A stretch of 64,000 nucleotides of DNA from Paraburkholderia sp. (GTDB taxonomy: Bacteria; Pseudomonadota; Gammaproteobacteria; Burkholderiales; Burkholderiaceae). Shown here piece by piece: positions 27,417 through 36,403 of the stretch. The stretch is from NCBI RefSeq assembly GCF_028283785.1, contig NZ_JAPWKB010000018.1:310001-374000 (forward strand). Direction: 5' to 3'. Below the pieces are notes generated by a model. The model was not told the DNA's origin. It was given only the letters and a program-made list of their open reading frames with translations, and did not search any database. The translations under genes and the position numbers were made by a program. Within the stretch, counting starts at the first letter, position 1. The number at the start of each line of letters is the position of its first letter.

Positions 27417-27560
27417 TGCGGTCCCGCACAGGGACGATCCAGGCATACCGACGTGAAAACGGGACGCGCGCGACGAGCGACAAGCGACAAGCGATGAGCA
27501 GCCAAACCGGGGCACGGCGAGCACCGCAAGCACCACAAGCACCCCCAAACCACGGCTCCG

Positions 27561-27600
27561 CAAAAAACCCAAAAAACCAAAAAAACCAAAAAACCGCAAC
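27561..27600 (-). repeat. G/T-rich low-complexity tract after chemoreceptor gene
   Basis: On the minus strand this reads as GG or GGG separated by runs of six or seven T, immediately downstream of the chemoreceptor stop. It might act as a weak terminator or form a two-tier G-quadruplex; neither is demonstrated. Confidence 0.5.
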
Positions 27601-27608
27601 CAAAACCT

Positions 27609-29153
27609 TCAAACCTGAAACACCGCCACCGCCTCCATCAACATCCCCGCCTGCTCCTCCAGCGACTTAGCCGCCGCCGCGGCCTGCTCCACCAATGCCG
27701 CGTTATGCTGCGTCACCTCATCGATCTGTGTGATCGCCTTATTCACCTGATCGATCCCGTCGCTCTGCTCCCCAGCCGCAGCTTCGATCTCCCCCATGAT
27801 GTCCGTCACGCGACGCACCGACTGCATCGCCTCACTCATCGTCCGGCCGGCTTCGGCCACCAGCGACGCGCCTTCCTCGACCCGCACACCCGATTCGCCG
27901 ATCAACGTCTTGATCTCCTTCGCCGCTGCACCCGACCGCTGCGCAAGACTACGCACCTCCGCCGCCACAACCGCGAACCCCCGCCCCTGCTCGCCCGCGC
28001 GCGCGGCTTCCACCGCGGCATTCAGCGCCAGAATATTGGTCTGAAACGCTATGCCTTCGATCATCCCGATGATCTCGGCCATCTGCCGCGACGACCCCGT
28101 AATCCCATCCATCGTCTCGACCACCCGCGTCACCACGCTGCCGCCGCGCACCACCGTCTCCAGCGCGCCGTGAGCGAGCCGGTTCGCCTGCTTCGCGTTG
28201 TCCGCGTTCTGCTTCACCGTCGCCGACAACTCCTCCATGCTCGCCGCCGTCTGCTGCAATGCGGCGGCCTGCTGCTCGGTACGCCGCGACAGATCCTGAT
28301 TGCCCGACGCGATTTCGTCCGCACCGTGCGTGATCGAATCGGTGCTGCCGCGTACTTTCGATACCGTGTCGATCAGACCGTCGCGCATCTGCGTCAACGC
28401 GCTCAGCAACTGCCCCATCTCGTTACGCGAGCGCGCGCGGACGTCGATCGTCAGATCGCCCGCGGCAATCCGCTGGAAATGCGCAATGGTCTGATTGACC
28501 GGCTTGATCACCGCTGCCGACAAACCGACCCGCGCCGCCACGCCTACCCCCACCGCCAGCACCGCAATCGCGCCGAACAGCACGGTCAGCCATTGAAACC
28601 GCTGTGCCTGCGTGTCGCCGAGTCGCTGCGTTTCGGCGGCCTGATAACGGTCGAGCGCATCGATCGCCTTCGAATACGCGGCATAAAGCGTGTTCGCCGT
28701 CTCGCCCTGGAGATTGCGGAAGGTGTTGAAGTCGTTGTCGTTGAGCGCCTTGTATTCCGGCTCGATCGCCTGATCGACCAGCGCCTTGCGCGCCTGCTCG
28801 ACGTTCTGCGCGAGCTTGCGCTCGTCGGGCGTCGAAAACGGTCCGTCGATATAAAGCCGGAAATCGTCGTTCGATACGCCCAGCAATTTGTACGCGCTCG
28901 GCAGCAGGTCGTCGGTCTGCTTGCCGACGCTAAACAGCGTCTGATAACTGCCGAGCGCCAGTTGCACCTGAAGCAGCTTCTCGGAACTGGCCTTCAAACG
29001 CGAAAACGAGGCCGCGCTCTGCTGGACTTCGTTGAAACCGCTGCCCGCAAGTTTCAGCGCGCCATAACCGACGCCGATCACGGTCAGCAAAAAAGCGACG
29101 AATACGCTGATCACCAGCGTCAGCCCGCCGCGAATCGTGATGTTGTTAAGCAT
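27609..29153 (-). CDS. Methyl-accepting chemotaxis protein
   Basis: A 514-residue transmembrane chemoreceptor. TM1 is at residues 9-31 and a periplasmic four-helix bundle (Tar-like, about residues 35-185) follows. TM2 is near 190-210, then a HAMP domain to about 265, and a cytoplasmic coiled coil with the conserved hairpin tip NILALNAAVEAARAGEQG. The chain ends AVAVFQV with no NWETF-type CheR/CheB tether, so adaptation would rely on other receptors. The ligand is unknown; the periplasmic domain is of a generic small-molecule type. No flagellar sigma-28 promoter was found upstream. Confidence 0.95.
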   Translation of the reverse strand: MLNNITIRGGLTLVISVFVAFLLTVIGVGYGALKLAGSGFNEVQQSAASFSRLKASSEKLLQVQLALGSYQTLFSVGKQTDDLLPSAYKLLGVSNDDFRLYIDGPFSTPDERKLAQNVEQARKALVDQAIEPEYKALNDNDFNTFRNLQGETANTLYAAYSKAIDALDRYQAAETQRLGDTQAQRFQWLTVLFGAIAVLAVGVGVAARVGLSAAVIKPVNQTIAHFQRIAAGDLTIDVRARSRNEMGQLLSALTQMRDGLIDTVSKVRGSTDSITHGADEIASGNQDLSRRTEQQAAALQQTAASMEELSATVKQNADNAKQANRLAHGALETVVRGGSVVTRVVETMDGITGSSRQMAEIIGMIEGIAFQTNILALNAAVEAARAGEQGRGFAVVAAEVRSLAQRSGAAAKEIKTLIGESGVRVEEGASLVAEAGRTMSEAMQSVRRVTDIMGEIEAAAGEQSDGIDQVNKAITQIDEVTQHNAALVEQAAAAAKSLEEQAGMLMEAVAVFQV

Positions 29154-29659
29154 GGAGTCTCCCCTTCGCCTGTCAGCGACTTATCATTTTTTTTCCCGAT
29201 GCAGCCAGGGCGCGCGATGCGGATAGTTCGTCGGGTTGCACGGCGTGCGTGGGCCCGATCTGCCGCATGGATGGCGCGCGCAGTATTGCGCATCCGGTTT
29301 AACGGCCGGCGCGAGCGCTGTTTTGATAGGGGAAATCCATGATTACAAAGCGAATTTTTGGATTTTTCGACGCTGATATCCCAGTAAATGGACTTTCGTA
29401 TCGGCGGCATCCACGACCGGATTGTTCGCGCGCGCCGGGTTATCGTCTGAAGAGGCGCGGCGCAAGCTTAGGTGACGGCGGGCGAGGATGATAAAGTACG
29501 CAACCATCGAAACCGGCTGCGGCAATCGATCAGTTCACCGTTGATCTCTCCTCCGGCGGCACGTGCTACATGTCAAGCAAGCGAGATCATCATGGCCGGC
29601 CGGATTACAACAGGCATTCGAATTAATTATATTTAGTTTTCAAATTGGCCGAACCCATT
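29154..29659. other. Divergent intergenic region chemoreceptor / gtrB
   Basis: A 506-bp spacer without a credible gene. A weak promoter for gtrB may lie at 29605-29633: TTACAA, 17 bp, TATATT, inside an AT-rich patch that stands out from the GC-rich surroundings. Nothing convincing was found for the chemoreceptor gene on the other strand; a search for the TAAA-N15-GCCGATAA flagellar pattern failed. Confidence 0.4.
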
Positions 29660-30643
29660 ATGAACACGGAAAAGAAGGTCTCCATCGTTGCTCCATTTCA
29701 CAACGAGGGAGAGAACGTCAATCTTTTCTATCAGGCAATCAATCAGGCCACCCAACATATCGGCGGCGTGACATTTGAAGTGGTCTGCGTCGACGATGGC
29801 AGCTCCGACGACACCCTTCAGAAACTGATCGAGATCGCCCAGACGGATCCGCGTTATATCGTGGTCGAGCTGTCGAGAAATTTCGGTAAAGAAGCCGCGC
29901 TGACGGCCGGTATCGACATGGCCACCGGCGACGCCGTGATCCCCATCGACGCCGATCTGCAAGACCCGCCCGAACTGATCGTCGACCTTATCAGCGAATG
30001 GGCGAAAGGCTTCGAGGTGGTGCTCGCGCGCCGGATCGACCGAAGCTCCGACACCTATCTGAAACGCAAAACCGCCAAACTGTTCTATCAGTTTCACAAT
30101 CGCGTTTCGAGCGTCAAGATTCCGGAGAATGTCGGCGACTTCCGCCTGATGGACCGGGTGGTGGTCGACGCGCTGCAACGTCTGCCGGAAAAGCAGCGCT
30201 TCATGAAAGGCCTGTTCGCATGGGTCGGCTTCAAGACCACCACGCTCGATTACGTCCGCCATCCGCGCCTTGCCGGTAAAACCAATTTCTCCGGCTGGAA
30301 ATTGTGGAATTTCGCACTGGAAGGCATCACCAGCTTCAGCTCGACGCCGCTCAAGCTGTGGACGTACATCGGCGGGATCGGCGCATGCGCATCGCTGATT
30401 TACGCGATCTATATCGTCGTGCGAACGTTGATTCACGGTATCGATGTGCCGGGCTACGCGTCGCTGCTGGTCGCCATTCTGTTTATCGGCAGCCTGCAAC
30501 TGATCAGCGTCGGCATGCTCGGCGAATATATCGGCCGGATGTATATGGAATCGAAAAACCGTCCGGTTTATATCGTCCGACGAAAATACAACCTGGCTGA
30601 CCAGGGAACCACGGCGGTCATCGCCGATAAAGACCGGGCATAA
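29660..30643 (+). CDS. GtrB-like undecaprenyl-phosphate glycosyltransferase
   Basis: A 327-residue GT2 enzyme of the DPM1/GtrB type that transfers a sugar from a nucleotide donor to undecaprenyl phosphate on the cytoplasmic face. The catalytic segments are VVCVDDGSSDDT and PIDADLQDPPEL. Two C-terminal membrane helices follow (LWTYIGGIGACASLIYAIYI and LLVAILFIGSLQLISVGMLG). The ATG at 29660 is used; the frame extends five codons upstream only through a TTG. It forms a three-gene set with the next two genes. Confidence 0.9.
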   Translation: MNTEKKVSIVAPFHNEGENVNLFYQAINQATQHIGGVTFEVVCVDDGSSDDTLQKLIEIAQTDPRYIVVELSRNFGKEAALTAGIDMATGDAVIPIDADLQDPPELIVDLISEWAKGFEVVLARRIDRSSDTYLKRKTAKLFYQFHNRVSSVKIPENVGDFRLMDRVVVDALQRLPEKQRFMKGLFAWVGFKTTTLDYVRHPRLAGKTNFSGWKLWNFALEGITSFSSTPLKLWTYIGGIGACASLIYAIYIVVRTLIHGIDVPGYASLLVAILFIGSLQLISVGMLGEYIGRMYMESKNRPVYIVRRKYNLADQGTTAVIADKDRA

Positions 30644-30694
30644 GATCGCGACCCGAACCATCATCGCGGCGACGCCATACGCGGAATAATTAAC

Positions 30695-32836
30695 GTGAAA
30701 ACCAAATCGAGTTCTCTGTCGGCAAACCTGCCGCCTTCCGTGTCGAGCGCGGAAAGGACGCACGCGCCGGCTGCCATCAAGGTATTTCTGACGCTATGTC
30801 TGCTGGTCGCCTGCGGAATCGCGGCGTCGATCGGCAAGGCGCCGTTTACCTTCGGCTCCGGCGACCACGCGCTGTTCCACGCATTCGGCCACTGGATTGC
30901 CGGCGGACAGGTATTCACGCGCGATTTCATTCACTTCAGAACGCCCGGTCCGTATTACTACTACGCGCTCGTCCAGACGCTGATGGGCGACCGCTTCGTG
31001 TCCACCAGCTTCGCGCTGCTCGCCGAAGCGCACGTCGGACAGGTGATCGGCAGCTTCTTTCTCGCGCTCGCGGTGTCGAAAGCATTCTGGAACCGCGCGT
31101 CGCTCGGACTCGCGTTCTGCACCGGCGTTCTGTTTCTGATCACGCCGCCGATCTATCAGTTGCGCACCGCCATTCCCGCACTGTGCCTCGCGCTCTATAT
31201 TTTCTCGCTGGTTGCGCGCCCGAATGAAGGCCTGTCGCAACTCGCGCGGCTGGGCATTGTCGGCGTGGTGCTCGGCATGTGCTTCTGGTTCGGCCAGGAA
31301 GTGTTCCTGTTTCTGTCGCTCGCGATTGCCGCCGCCGAATTTTCCGCTTATCGCCGCTATACGTTCAAACAGGCTTTCGGCCGTCTCGTGATTATCGCGA
31401 TCGGCGCGCTGACGCCCATCCTGCTCGGCCTTCTTTATTTCTACTCGGCCGGCGTCGATATCAGGCAGTTCCTGTACAACACGACGTACTACGCGTTCTT
31501 CATCCAGCCGAAGGGCATGGATCTGCCGTTCCCGCCGTTCAGGTTTCAGAACGCCATTTATTACGTGTGGCTGCTCACCTATATTTTCGCGGCGTTCGCA
31601 TTCACGCTGAGACGAAAACTGTTTCACCCGGCTGCGATTGCGCTGATTGCCTATACCGGTCTGCGACTGATTTCGATGCTCGGCCGCGCCGACTTCCTGC
31701 ATCTGCTGTTTTCGATTTCCGAGCTGTTTATCCTGTTGCCGGTTTCGCTGTTTCTGCTGGTGGGCGTCAGGCGTGAGGACATCGTCCGGCGTTTCGTTCC
31801 GGCGCTGCTGGTCGCGATTTTCTTCGCGGTCGTGCTGCGGATCGGCACGCACGGATCGGCTAGCGTGCTGCTGATCATTCCGTTCGTGCTGTTCGGGCTC
31901 AGCTACGTGACGTTTTTCGGCGGCTCGACGGACCCGCTGGTCTCGCGGATGGCCGTGCCGTCGCTTGCGTCGATGTGGGCGGCAAGCCTCGCGGGCTTTC
32001 TCTGGATCTTCGCGCTCGGCTATCCGACCACGTGGGGCACGTTCACGTTCGACTACGATTCCTACCAGTACAAACCCGCCAACGCGTTCAGCGGCGTGCA
32101 GATGTCGCCGCAGCGCAAGCTGGAACTGGAAGCGGTGCAGCAGGAAATCGCCACGCGTCATGCGCAGATGATCTTCAGCTATCCGATCCGCGCCGAGTAC
32201 TACGCCTTCACCCAACTTCATGCGACGCGCTTTATCGAGTTCGCGCCGCAGACCACGCCGACGGACGTCGCGAACGCGATCGCCGACCTTCAGAAATCGC
32301 GCCCGACACTGGTGTTCCGCGATCTCGTGCAAGTGGCCGGCTTGTCGCCGCAACTGCATGATCTGTCGAACTACATCATGACGAATTACACGCCGGTTCG
32401 CGTGCTCCAGTACGACACCAACCTGGAGATCATGGTGCCGAAGGCCAAGCCGTCGCTAGTCAACCGTTTCTACGACAACGTCTACACGTACAACAAGAAC
32501 CACAAAGCGGTCGAAGCGCTGCTGCGTCCCGACGAGGAAGGCAAAACGATGCTGATCCTCGGCGTCAACGCAGGCAGTGCGGTGTTCCGGTTCCCGTCGT
32601 GCGAAGACTGCGTGGTGCAGATTCGGGTTCACGACGTGCAGCGCGCGGCCACAGAAGGCGACGTCACGATCGTTCGCGATGGGAAGTCGGTGACGAAGAC
32701 GCTGTCGGTCAACGACAACGTCGTGCAACTGCCGGTTCCGGCCGGCACCGGCGAGATCGAAGTCGATCTGAAGAGCCACGATCCGCAACGTCCGGTGTTC
32801 TGGCGCGATCCGATGCTGAAAGCGCGCACGCAGTAA
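30695..32836 (+). CDS. Polytopic GT-C type glucosyltransferase-like membrane protein
   Basis: A 713-residue protein with about 10-11 membrane helices in the first 450 residues and a soluble C-terminal part of about 260 residues. The first extracytoplasmic loop has acidic residues (FGSGDHALFHAF ... TRDFIHFRTPGPYYYY) as in GT-C enzymes that use polyprenyl-phosphate sugars. It starts at a GTG (30695). Between a GtrB-like and a GtrA-like gene it is in the place of the serotype-specific Gtr enzyme, so it probably transfers the flipped sugar to O-antigen in the periplasm. An O-antigen polymerase role is a less likely alternative. Confidence 0.7.
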   Translation: MKTKSSSLSANLPPSVSSAERTHAPAAIKVFLTLCLLVACGIAASIGKAPFTFGSGDHALFHAFGHWIAGGQVFTRDFIHFRTPGPYYYYALVQTLMGDRFVSTSFALLAEAHVGQVIGSFFLALAVSKAFWNRASLGLAFCTGVLFLITPPIYQLRTAIPALCLALYIFSLVARPNEGLSQLARLGIVGVVLGMCFWFGQEVFLFLSLAIAAAEFSAYRRYTFKQAFGRLVIIAIGALTPILLGLLYFYSAGVDIRQFLYNTTYYAFFIQPKGMDLPFPPFRFQNAIYYVWLLTYIFAAFAFTLRRKLFHPAAIALIAYTGLRLISMLGRADFLHLLFSISELFILLPVSLFLLVGVRREDIVRRFVPALLVAIFFAVVLRIGTHGSASVLLIIPFVLFGLSYVTFFGGSTDPLVSRMAVPSLASMWAASLAGFLWIFALGYPTTWGTFTFDYDSYQYKPANAFSGVQMSPQRKLELEAVQQEIATRHAQMIFSYPIRAEYYAFTQLHATRFIEFAPQTTPTDVANAIADLQKSRPTLVFRDLVQVAGLSPQLHDLSNYIMTNYTPVRVLQYDTNLEIMVPKAKPSLVNRFYDNVYTYNKNHKAVEALLRPDEEGKTMLILGVNAGSAVFRFPSCEDCVVQIRVHDVQRAATEGDVTIVRDGKSVTKTLSVNDNVVQLPVPAGTGEIEVDLKSHDPQRPVFWRDPMLKARTQ

Positions 32837-32864
32837 TCCAACCCGCAACCGAGGCCAAGGCGGC

Positions 32865-33245
32865 ATGCTCATCAAGCTGTTTTTACGTTTTGCCAGTGCC
32901 GGCGCGACCGGCACGCTGTGCCAGTACGTGATCCTGTTTATCGTCGTGCAAGGCGCAGGCGGCAATCCGGTGCTCGGCTCGCTGCTCGGCGCGCTGGCGG
33001 GAGCGGTCGTCAATTACGTGCTGGCGTATTCATTCGTTTTTCGCAGCACGAAAAAGCATACCGAGACGATCTACAAGTTTCTGATCATCGCGGGTGGCAG
33101 TCTGCTGTTGAATACGGCGTTGATGTATCTGCTGACGCAGATGCTGCACGCGAACTATCTGCTGTCGCAACTGCTCACGTCGGGCCTGCTGCTGCTTTAC
33201 AGTTTCGCCGCCAACTCGGTCTGGACGTTCAAGGAACATCGCTAG
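32865..33245 (+). CDS. GtrA-like polyprenyl-phosphate-sugar flippase
   Basis: A 126-residue protein with four membrane helices and the GtrA family pattern (FLRFASAGATGTLCQYVILF at the start, NSVWTFKEHR at the end). GtrA proteins are thought to flip undecaprenyl-phosphate-linked single sugars. It starts 28 bp after the GT-C gene, completing the trio. Confidence 0.9.
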   Translation: MLIKLFLRFASAGATGTLCQYVILFIVVQGAGGNPVLGSLLGALAGAVVNYVLAYSFVFRSTKKHTETIYKFLIIAGGSLLLNTALMYLLTQMLHANYLLSQLLTSGLLLLYSFAANSVWTFKEHR

Positions 33246-33306
33246 GGACATCGTCGGACGCGGCGATTGCCGCCGCGCACCGTCGAAGTCCGACGCGTTT
33301 CATTTG

Positions 33307-33312
33307 TATAAT
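33307..33312 (+). promoter_or_regulatory. Candidate -10 hexamer before glycosyl-1-P transferase gene
   Basis: A consensus TATAAT lies 28 bp before the ATG at 33340. No recognisable -35 is found at 16-18 bp, so it is tentative. Confidence 0.25.
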
Positions 33313-33339
33313 GCCGCGTCTCCGTACAGGCTCTCTTTC

Positions 33340-34440
33340 ATGCTCAGTTTCGCGCTCGGCTTCATCGTCTCATTGCTGGTCACGCTGCTGATCGTCCGGT
33401 ATGCGCATCTGCATGAAAAATTCTCGACCGACACGGATCTCGCCGGCGTGCAGAAATTCCACGCACGCCCGGTGCCGCGCATCGGCGGAACCGGCATTCT
33501 GATCGGTCTCGTGCTGTCGGCGCTGCAATTGCATTACGCGTATCCGGCGGTATCCGGCGGCATTCTCGGTCTGGTCGCGTGCGGTTTGCCCGCCTTCGGT
33601 TCCGGCCTCGTCGAAGACCTGACCAAACGCGTGTCGCCGTTCGCGCGCCTCGTCTGCACGATGGCCGCCGCCGCCCTCGCCTATTTCTTCCTGAATATTG
33701 CGGTCACGCGGATCAGCGTGCCGCCGCTCGATTTTCTGCTGTCGTACGCGGTGATTTCCTGCGCGGTCACGGTGCTGGCCGTCGCCGCGCTCGCCAACGC
33801 GATCAATATCATCGACGGCTTCAACGGCCTTGCGTCGATGGTCGCGTTCATGATGTTCGCGTCGCTCGCTTACGTAGCGTTCGAGGTATCGGACCCGGTC
33901 GTGCTGTCGGCGTCGCTGATCATGATGGGCGCGGTGATGGGCTTTTTCATCTGGAACTTCCCGGCCGGTTTGATCTTCCTCGGCGACGGCGGTGCGTACT
34001 TCATCGGCTTTATGCTCGCCGAACTGTCGATCATGCTGGTGATGCGCAACCGCGATGTCTCCGCGTGGTATCCGGTGCTGCTGTTCATGTACCCGATCTT
34101 CGAGACCTGCTTCTCGATCTACCGGAAGAAATTCATTCGTGGCATGTCACCCGGCATCCCCGACGGCGTGCATCTGCATATGCTCGTCTACAAGCGGCTG
34201 ATGCGCTGGGCAGTGGGTTCGCGCGCCGCACGCGAACTGACGCGGCGCAACTCGCTGACGTCGCCGTATCTGTGGCTGCTGTGCCTGATCGCGGTGATTC
34301 CCGCCACGCTGTTCTGGCGGCACACGCTGCACCTGTTCTGCTTCGTCGTCGTCTTCGCGCTGACGTATGTGTGGCTCTATATGCGGATCGTGCGCTTCAA
34401 GGCGCCGCGCTGGCTGGTGGTGCGCAAAGGTCATCGGTAA
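33340..34440 (+). CDS. Polyprenyl-phosphate N-acetylhexosamine-1-P transferase (WecA/MraY family)
   Basis: A 366-residue integral membrane enzyme with about 11 helices. The family motifs are KFHARPVPRIGGTGI near the start, ANAINIIDGFNGLASM (Mg-binding D-D region) and GLIFLGDGGAYFIGF, and a late HLHMLVYKRL replaces the usual HxH loop. It would start glycan assembly by placing a sugar-1-phosphate on undecaprenyl phosphate. A second family member is encoded at 36404-37426, so one may initiate O-antigen and the other a different glycan. Confidence 0.9.
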   Translation: MLSFALGFIVSLLVTLLIVRYAHLHEKFSTDTDLAGVQKFHARPVPRIGGTGILIGLVLSALQLHYAYPAVSGGILGLVACGLPAFGSGLVEDLTKRVSPFARLVCTMAAAALAYFFLNIAVTRISVPPLDFLLSYAVISCAVTVLAVAALANAINIIDGFNGLASMVAFMMFASLAYVAFEVSDPVVLSASLIMMGAVMGFFIWNFPAGLIFLGDGGAYFIGFMLAELSIMLVMRNRDVSAWYPVLLFMYPIFETCFSIYRKKFIRGMSPGIPDGVHLHMLVYKRLMRWAVGSRAARELTRRNSLTSPYLWLLCLIAVIPATLFWRHTLHLFCFVVVFALTYVWLYMRIVRFKAPRWLVVRKGHR

Positions 34441-34442
34441 AT

Positions 34443-34473
34443 AAAAAAGGCGCTCGAACGAGCGCCTTTTTTT
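34443..34473. terminator. Bidirectional Rho-independent terminator
   Basis: GGCGCTC and GAGCGCC enclose GAAC and are flanked by AAAAAA on the left and TTTTTTT on the right. It works for the plus-strand transferase gene (stop 34440) and, read in reverse, for the minus-strand wbpM-like gene (stop 34514). Confidence 0.93.
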
Positions 34474-34513
34474 ACCCTCGCGATTCAACCGAATCGCATC
34501 GAACCGTCCCGAA

Positions 34514-36391
34514 TCACGATGCCTGCGCCACCGGTGTGACGCTGCGCAACGCCGGCGCAACCGCCGGTTGATACTCCGGCACCCAGCGACGCAGATCGCG
34601 CCGCACTTCGTCGTCGTTCGGCACGCGGTGCTGCATCAGCCACGGCAGCAGCGTATCCAGCAGATCGTCCGATACTTCACGCGCCCGCGCGATGCGCAGC
34701 TTCGGATGCGGCGTACGCGTGGTGGTTTCGTCGCACGCCAGCAGTTCTTCGTAGAGCTTTTCGCCGGGACGCAAACCAGTGAACACCACGCGAATCTGTT
34801 CTTCGGTGAAGCCGTACAGACGGATCAGATCGTGGGCGAGATCGGCGATCCGCACCGGCTGGCCCATGTCGAGGATGAACACTTCGCCGCCATGTCCCAT
34901 GCTCGACGCCTGCAACACCAGTTGCGACGCTTCGGGGATCGTCATGAAGAAGCGGGTGATCTCCGGATGCGTGACCGTCACCGGACCGCCGCGCGCAATC
35001 TGTTCCTGAAACTTCGGCACCACACTGCCTGCGCTGCCGAGCACGTTGCCGAACCGCACGGTCTCGAACTTGGTGCGCTTCGCGCTTTGTTGCAGCGCGG
35101 CGCACGCCATTTCGGCGAGGCGTTTGGTCGCACCCATCACGTTGGTCGGGTTGACAGCCTTGTCCGTGGAAATCAGCACGAAATGCGACACGTCGTGGCG
35201 GATCGCCGCGCGCCCGACGCGGTACGTGCCGAGCACGTTATTGCGCACCGCCTGCCACGTATTCACCTCTTCCATCAGCGGCACATGCTTGTATGCGGCT
35301 GCATGAAACACGATGTGCGGACGATAACGGCTCATCACCTGATCGAGCAGCAGCGAGTCTTTCGCGTCGCCGATGGTCGGCACCACCGACACTTCCGGAT
35401 AGGTATCGCGCAACTCTTCGTTGAGGCGGTAAATCGAGAATTCGGAGATGTCGAACGCGATCAGCTGGACCGGTCCGAAACGCAGGATCTGACGACACAG
35501 TTCCGAGCCGATCGAGCCGCCCGCGCCCGTCACCATCACGACGCGATTCTTCAGCAGCGCTTCGACGTGCGCGGTGTCGATCGCGACGGGGTCGCGGCCG
35601 AGCAAGTCTTCGAGGTCGATCTGACGAACCCGCGACAGAAAGCCCTGACCTTGCGTGAGCGGCGTAAGCGCAGGCAACACCATCGCGCGGACGCCGGCGC
35701 GCACGCACAGCGTTGCAATACGCCGATGTGCTTCCACCGATGCCGACGGCACCGCGATGATCACGTGTTCGACCTTGAGGTCGGCGGAGATTTTCTGCAG
35801 ATCGCTGATCGCGCCAAGCACGCGATGACCGTAGATTTCGCGGCCGTGCTTGACCGGATCGTCGTCGAGCAGGCCAGCGAGGCGCCATTCGCCGGAGCGC
35901 TTCAGCTCACGCACGAGACTCGCGCCCGCCGTGCCCGCGCCCAGCACGAGCACCGGCTTGCCCTGTCCGACCAGACCGCCGTATCGATAAAATTCCTTGG
36001 CTGCGCGATACAGTGCGCGCGAGCCGCCCATCGCGAGAAACAGCAACATGGGCGACACGATCAGCACCGAGCGCGGCACGACCGGATGCGGCTGAACCAG
36101 CACCGAGCCGATCACCACCGCGACCGCGCCGACCGACACGGCCTTCGCGATACGCACCAGGTCGGGCAGACTCGCGAACACCCACATACCGCGATACAAA
36201 CCGTAACCGCGAAACATCACCGCATACACCAGCAGCACCCACATCAGCGCATGCAGGCCGCTTTCCCAGAACAGCGTGGGCACCGGACCATTGAAGCGAA
36301 TGACGTAAGCCAGCAGCCAGGCAAGCGCTACCGCACACAAATCGAACGCAAACGCACTGAACGAAAGCCACCGGGCTTTGAATGTTTTCAT
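34514..36391 (-). CDS. wbpM: UDP-N-acetylhexosamine 4,6-dehydratase (WbpM/FlaA1-like, membrane form)
   Basis: A 625-residue nucleotide-sugar dehydratase/epimerase. Four N-terminal membrane helices (to about residue 125) precede a first Rossmann fold (VLVLGAGTAGASLVREL, residue 147 on). The catalytic SDR domain follows with TGAGGSIGSELCRQ near 288. The active site is ISTDKAVNPTNVMGATKR, with Met419 in place of the SDR Tyr, as in the SMK type known from WbpM. It makes UDP-4-keto-6-deoxy-HexNAc, precursor of QuiNAc/FucNAc-type sugars. The product is WbiI-like in Burkholderia terms. It is downstream of the two genes below in one minus-strand operon. Confidence 0.92.
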   Translation of the reverse strand: MKTFKARWLSFSAFAFDLCAVALAWLLAYVIRFNGPVPTLFWESGLHALMWVLLVYAVMFRGYGLYRGMWVFASLPDLVRIAKAVSVGAVAVVIGSVLVQPHPVVPRSVLIVSPMLLFLAMGGSRALYRAAKEFYRYGGLVGQGKPVLVLGAGTAGASLVRELKRSGEWRLAGLLDDDPVKHGREIYGHRVLGAISDLQKISADLKVEHVIIAVPSASVEAHRRIATLCVRAGVRAMVLPALTPLTQGQGFLSRVRQIDLEDLLGRDPVAIDTAHVEALLKNRVVMVTGAGGSIGSELCRQILRFGPVQLIAFDISEFSIYRLNEELRDTYPEVSVVPTIGDAKDSLLLDQVMSRYRPHIVFHAAAYKHVPLMEEVNTWQAVRNNVLGTYRVGRAAIRHDVSHFVLISTDKAVNPTNVMGATKRLAEMACAALQQSAKRTKFETVRFGNVLGSAGSVVPKFQEQIARGGPVTVTHPEITRFFMTIPEASQLVLQASSMGHGGEVFILDMGQPVRIADLAHDLIRLYGFTEEQIRVVFTGLRPGEKLYEELLACDETTTRTPHPKLRIARAREVSDDLLDTLLPWLMQHRVPNDDEVRRDLRRWVPEYQPAVAPALRSVTPVAQAS

Positions 36392-36403
36392 TTGCGTAGA
36401 ACC

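Larger units (their letters stand above)
26654..27465. repeat. Composite inverted-repeat element, copy 2 (inverted)
   Basis: Arm B (26654 to about 26912) lies on the left and arm A (about 27226 to 27465) on the right, the reverse of copy 1. Arm A here and arm A of copy 1 are near-identical over about 240 bp when one is reverse-complemented; the same holds for arm B over about 255 bp. The centres are unrelated: this one is 310 bp and contains 58-bp tandem repeats. The hairpins and outer dyads are conserved. Confidence 0.85.
26540..27608. other. Non-coding region between galE and chemoreceptor gene
   Basis: This 1069-bp region has no credible gene. It contains the second composite element (26654-27465) with a 58-bp tandem repeat in its centre. 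The left flank is G/T-rich (26521-26580, 47/60) and the right flank A/C-rich (27541-27600, 55/60). A direct repeat of the element end (CGTCCYGTTTTCACGTCGG-type) lies at about 26587-26617, followed by three GCTCATC units near 26627-26647. On the right, GCGACAA-type units occur near 27475-27495. Confidence 0.85.

Noticed and set aside
29154..29659. Flagellar sigma-28 promoter upstream of the chemoreceptor gene
   Set aside because: Partial GCCGATA-like matches exist, but none with TAAA at the required spacing.
30695..32836. Wzy O-antigen polymerase
   Set aside because: Placement between GtrB- and GtrA-like genes and the large soluble C-terminal part fit a Gtr-type GT-C enzyme better.
29660..33245. 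Prophage
   Set aside because: The gtr-like trio alone is not evidence; no integrase, capsid or lysis gene and no att repeat were seen.
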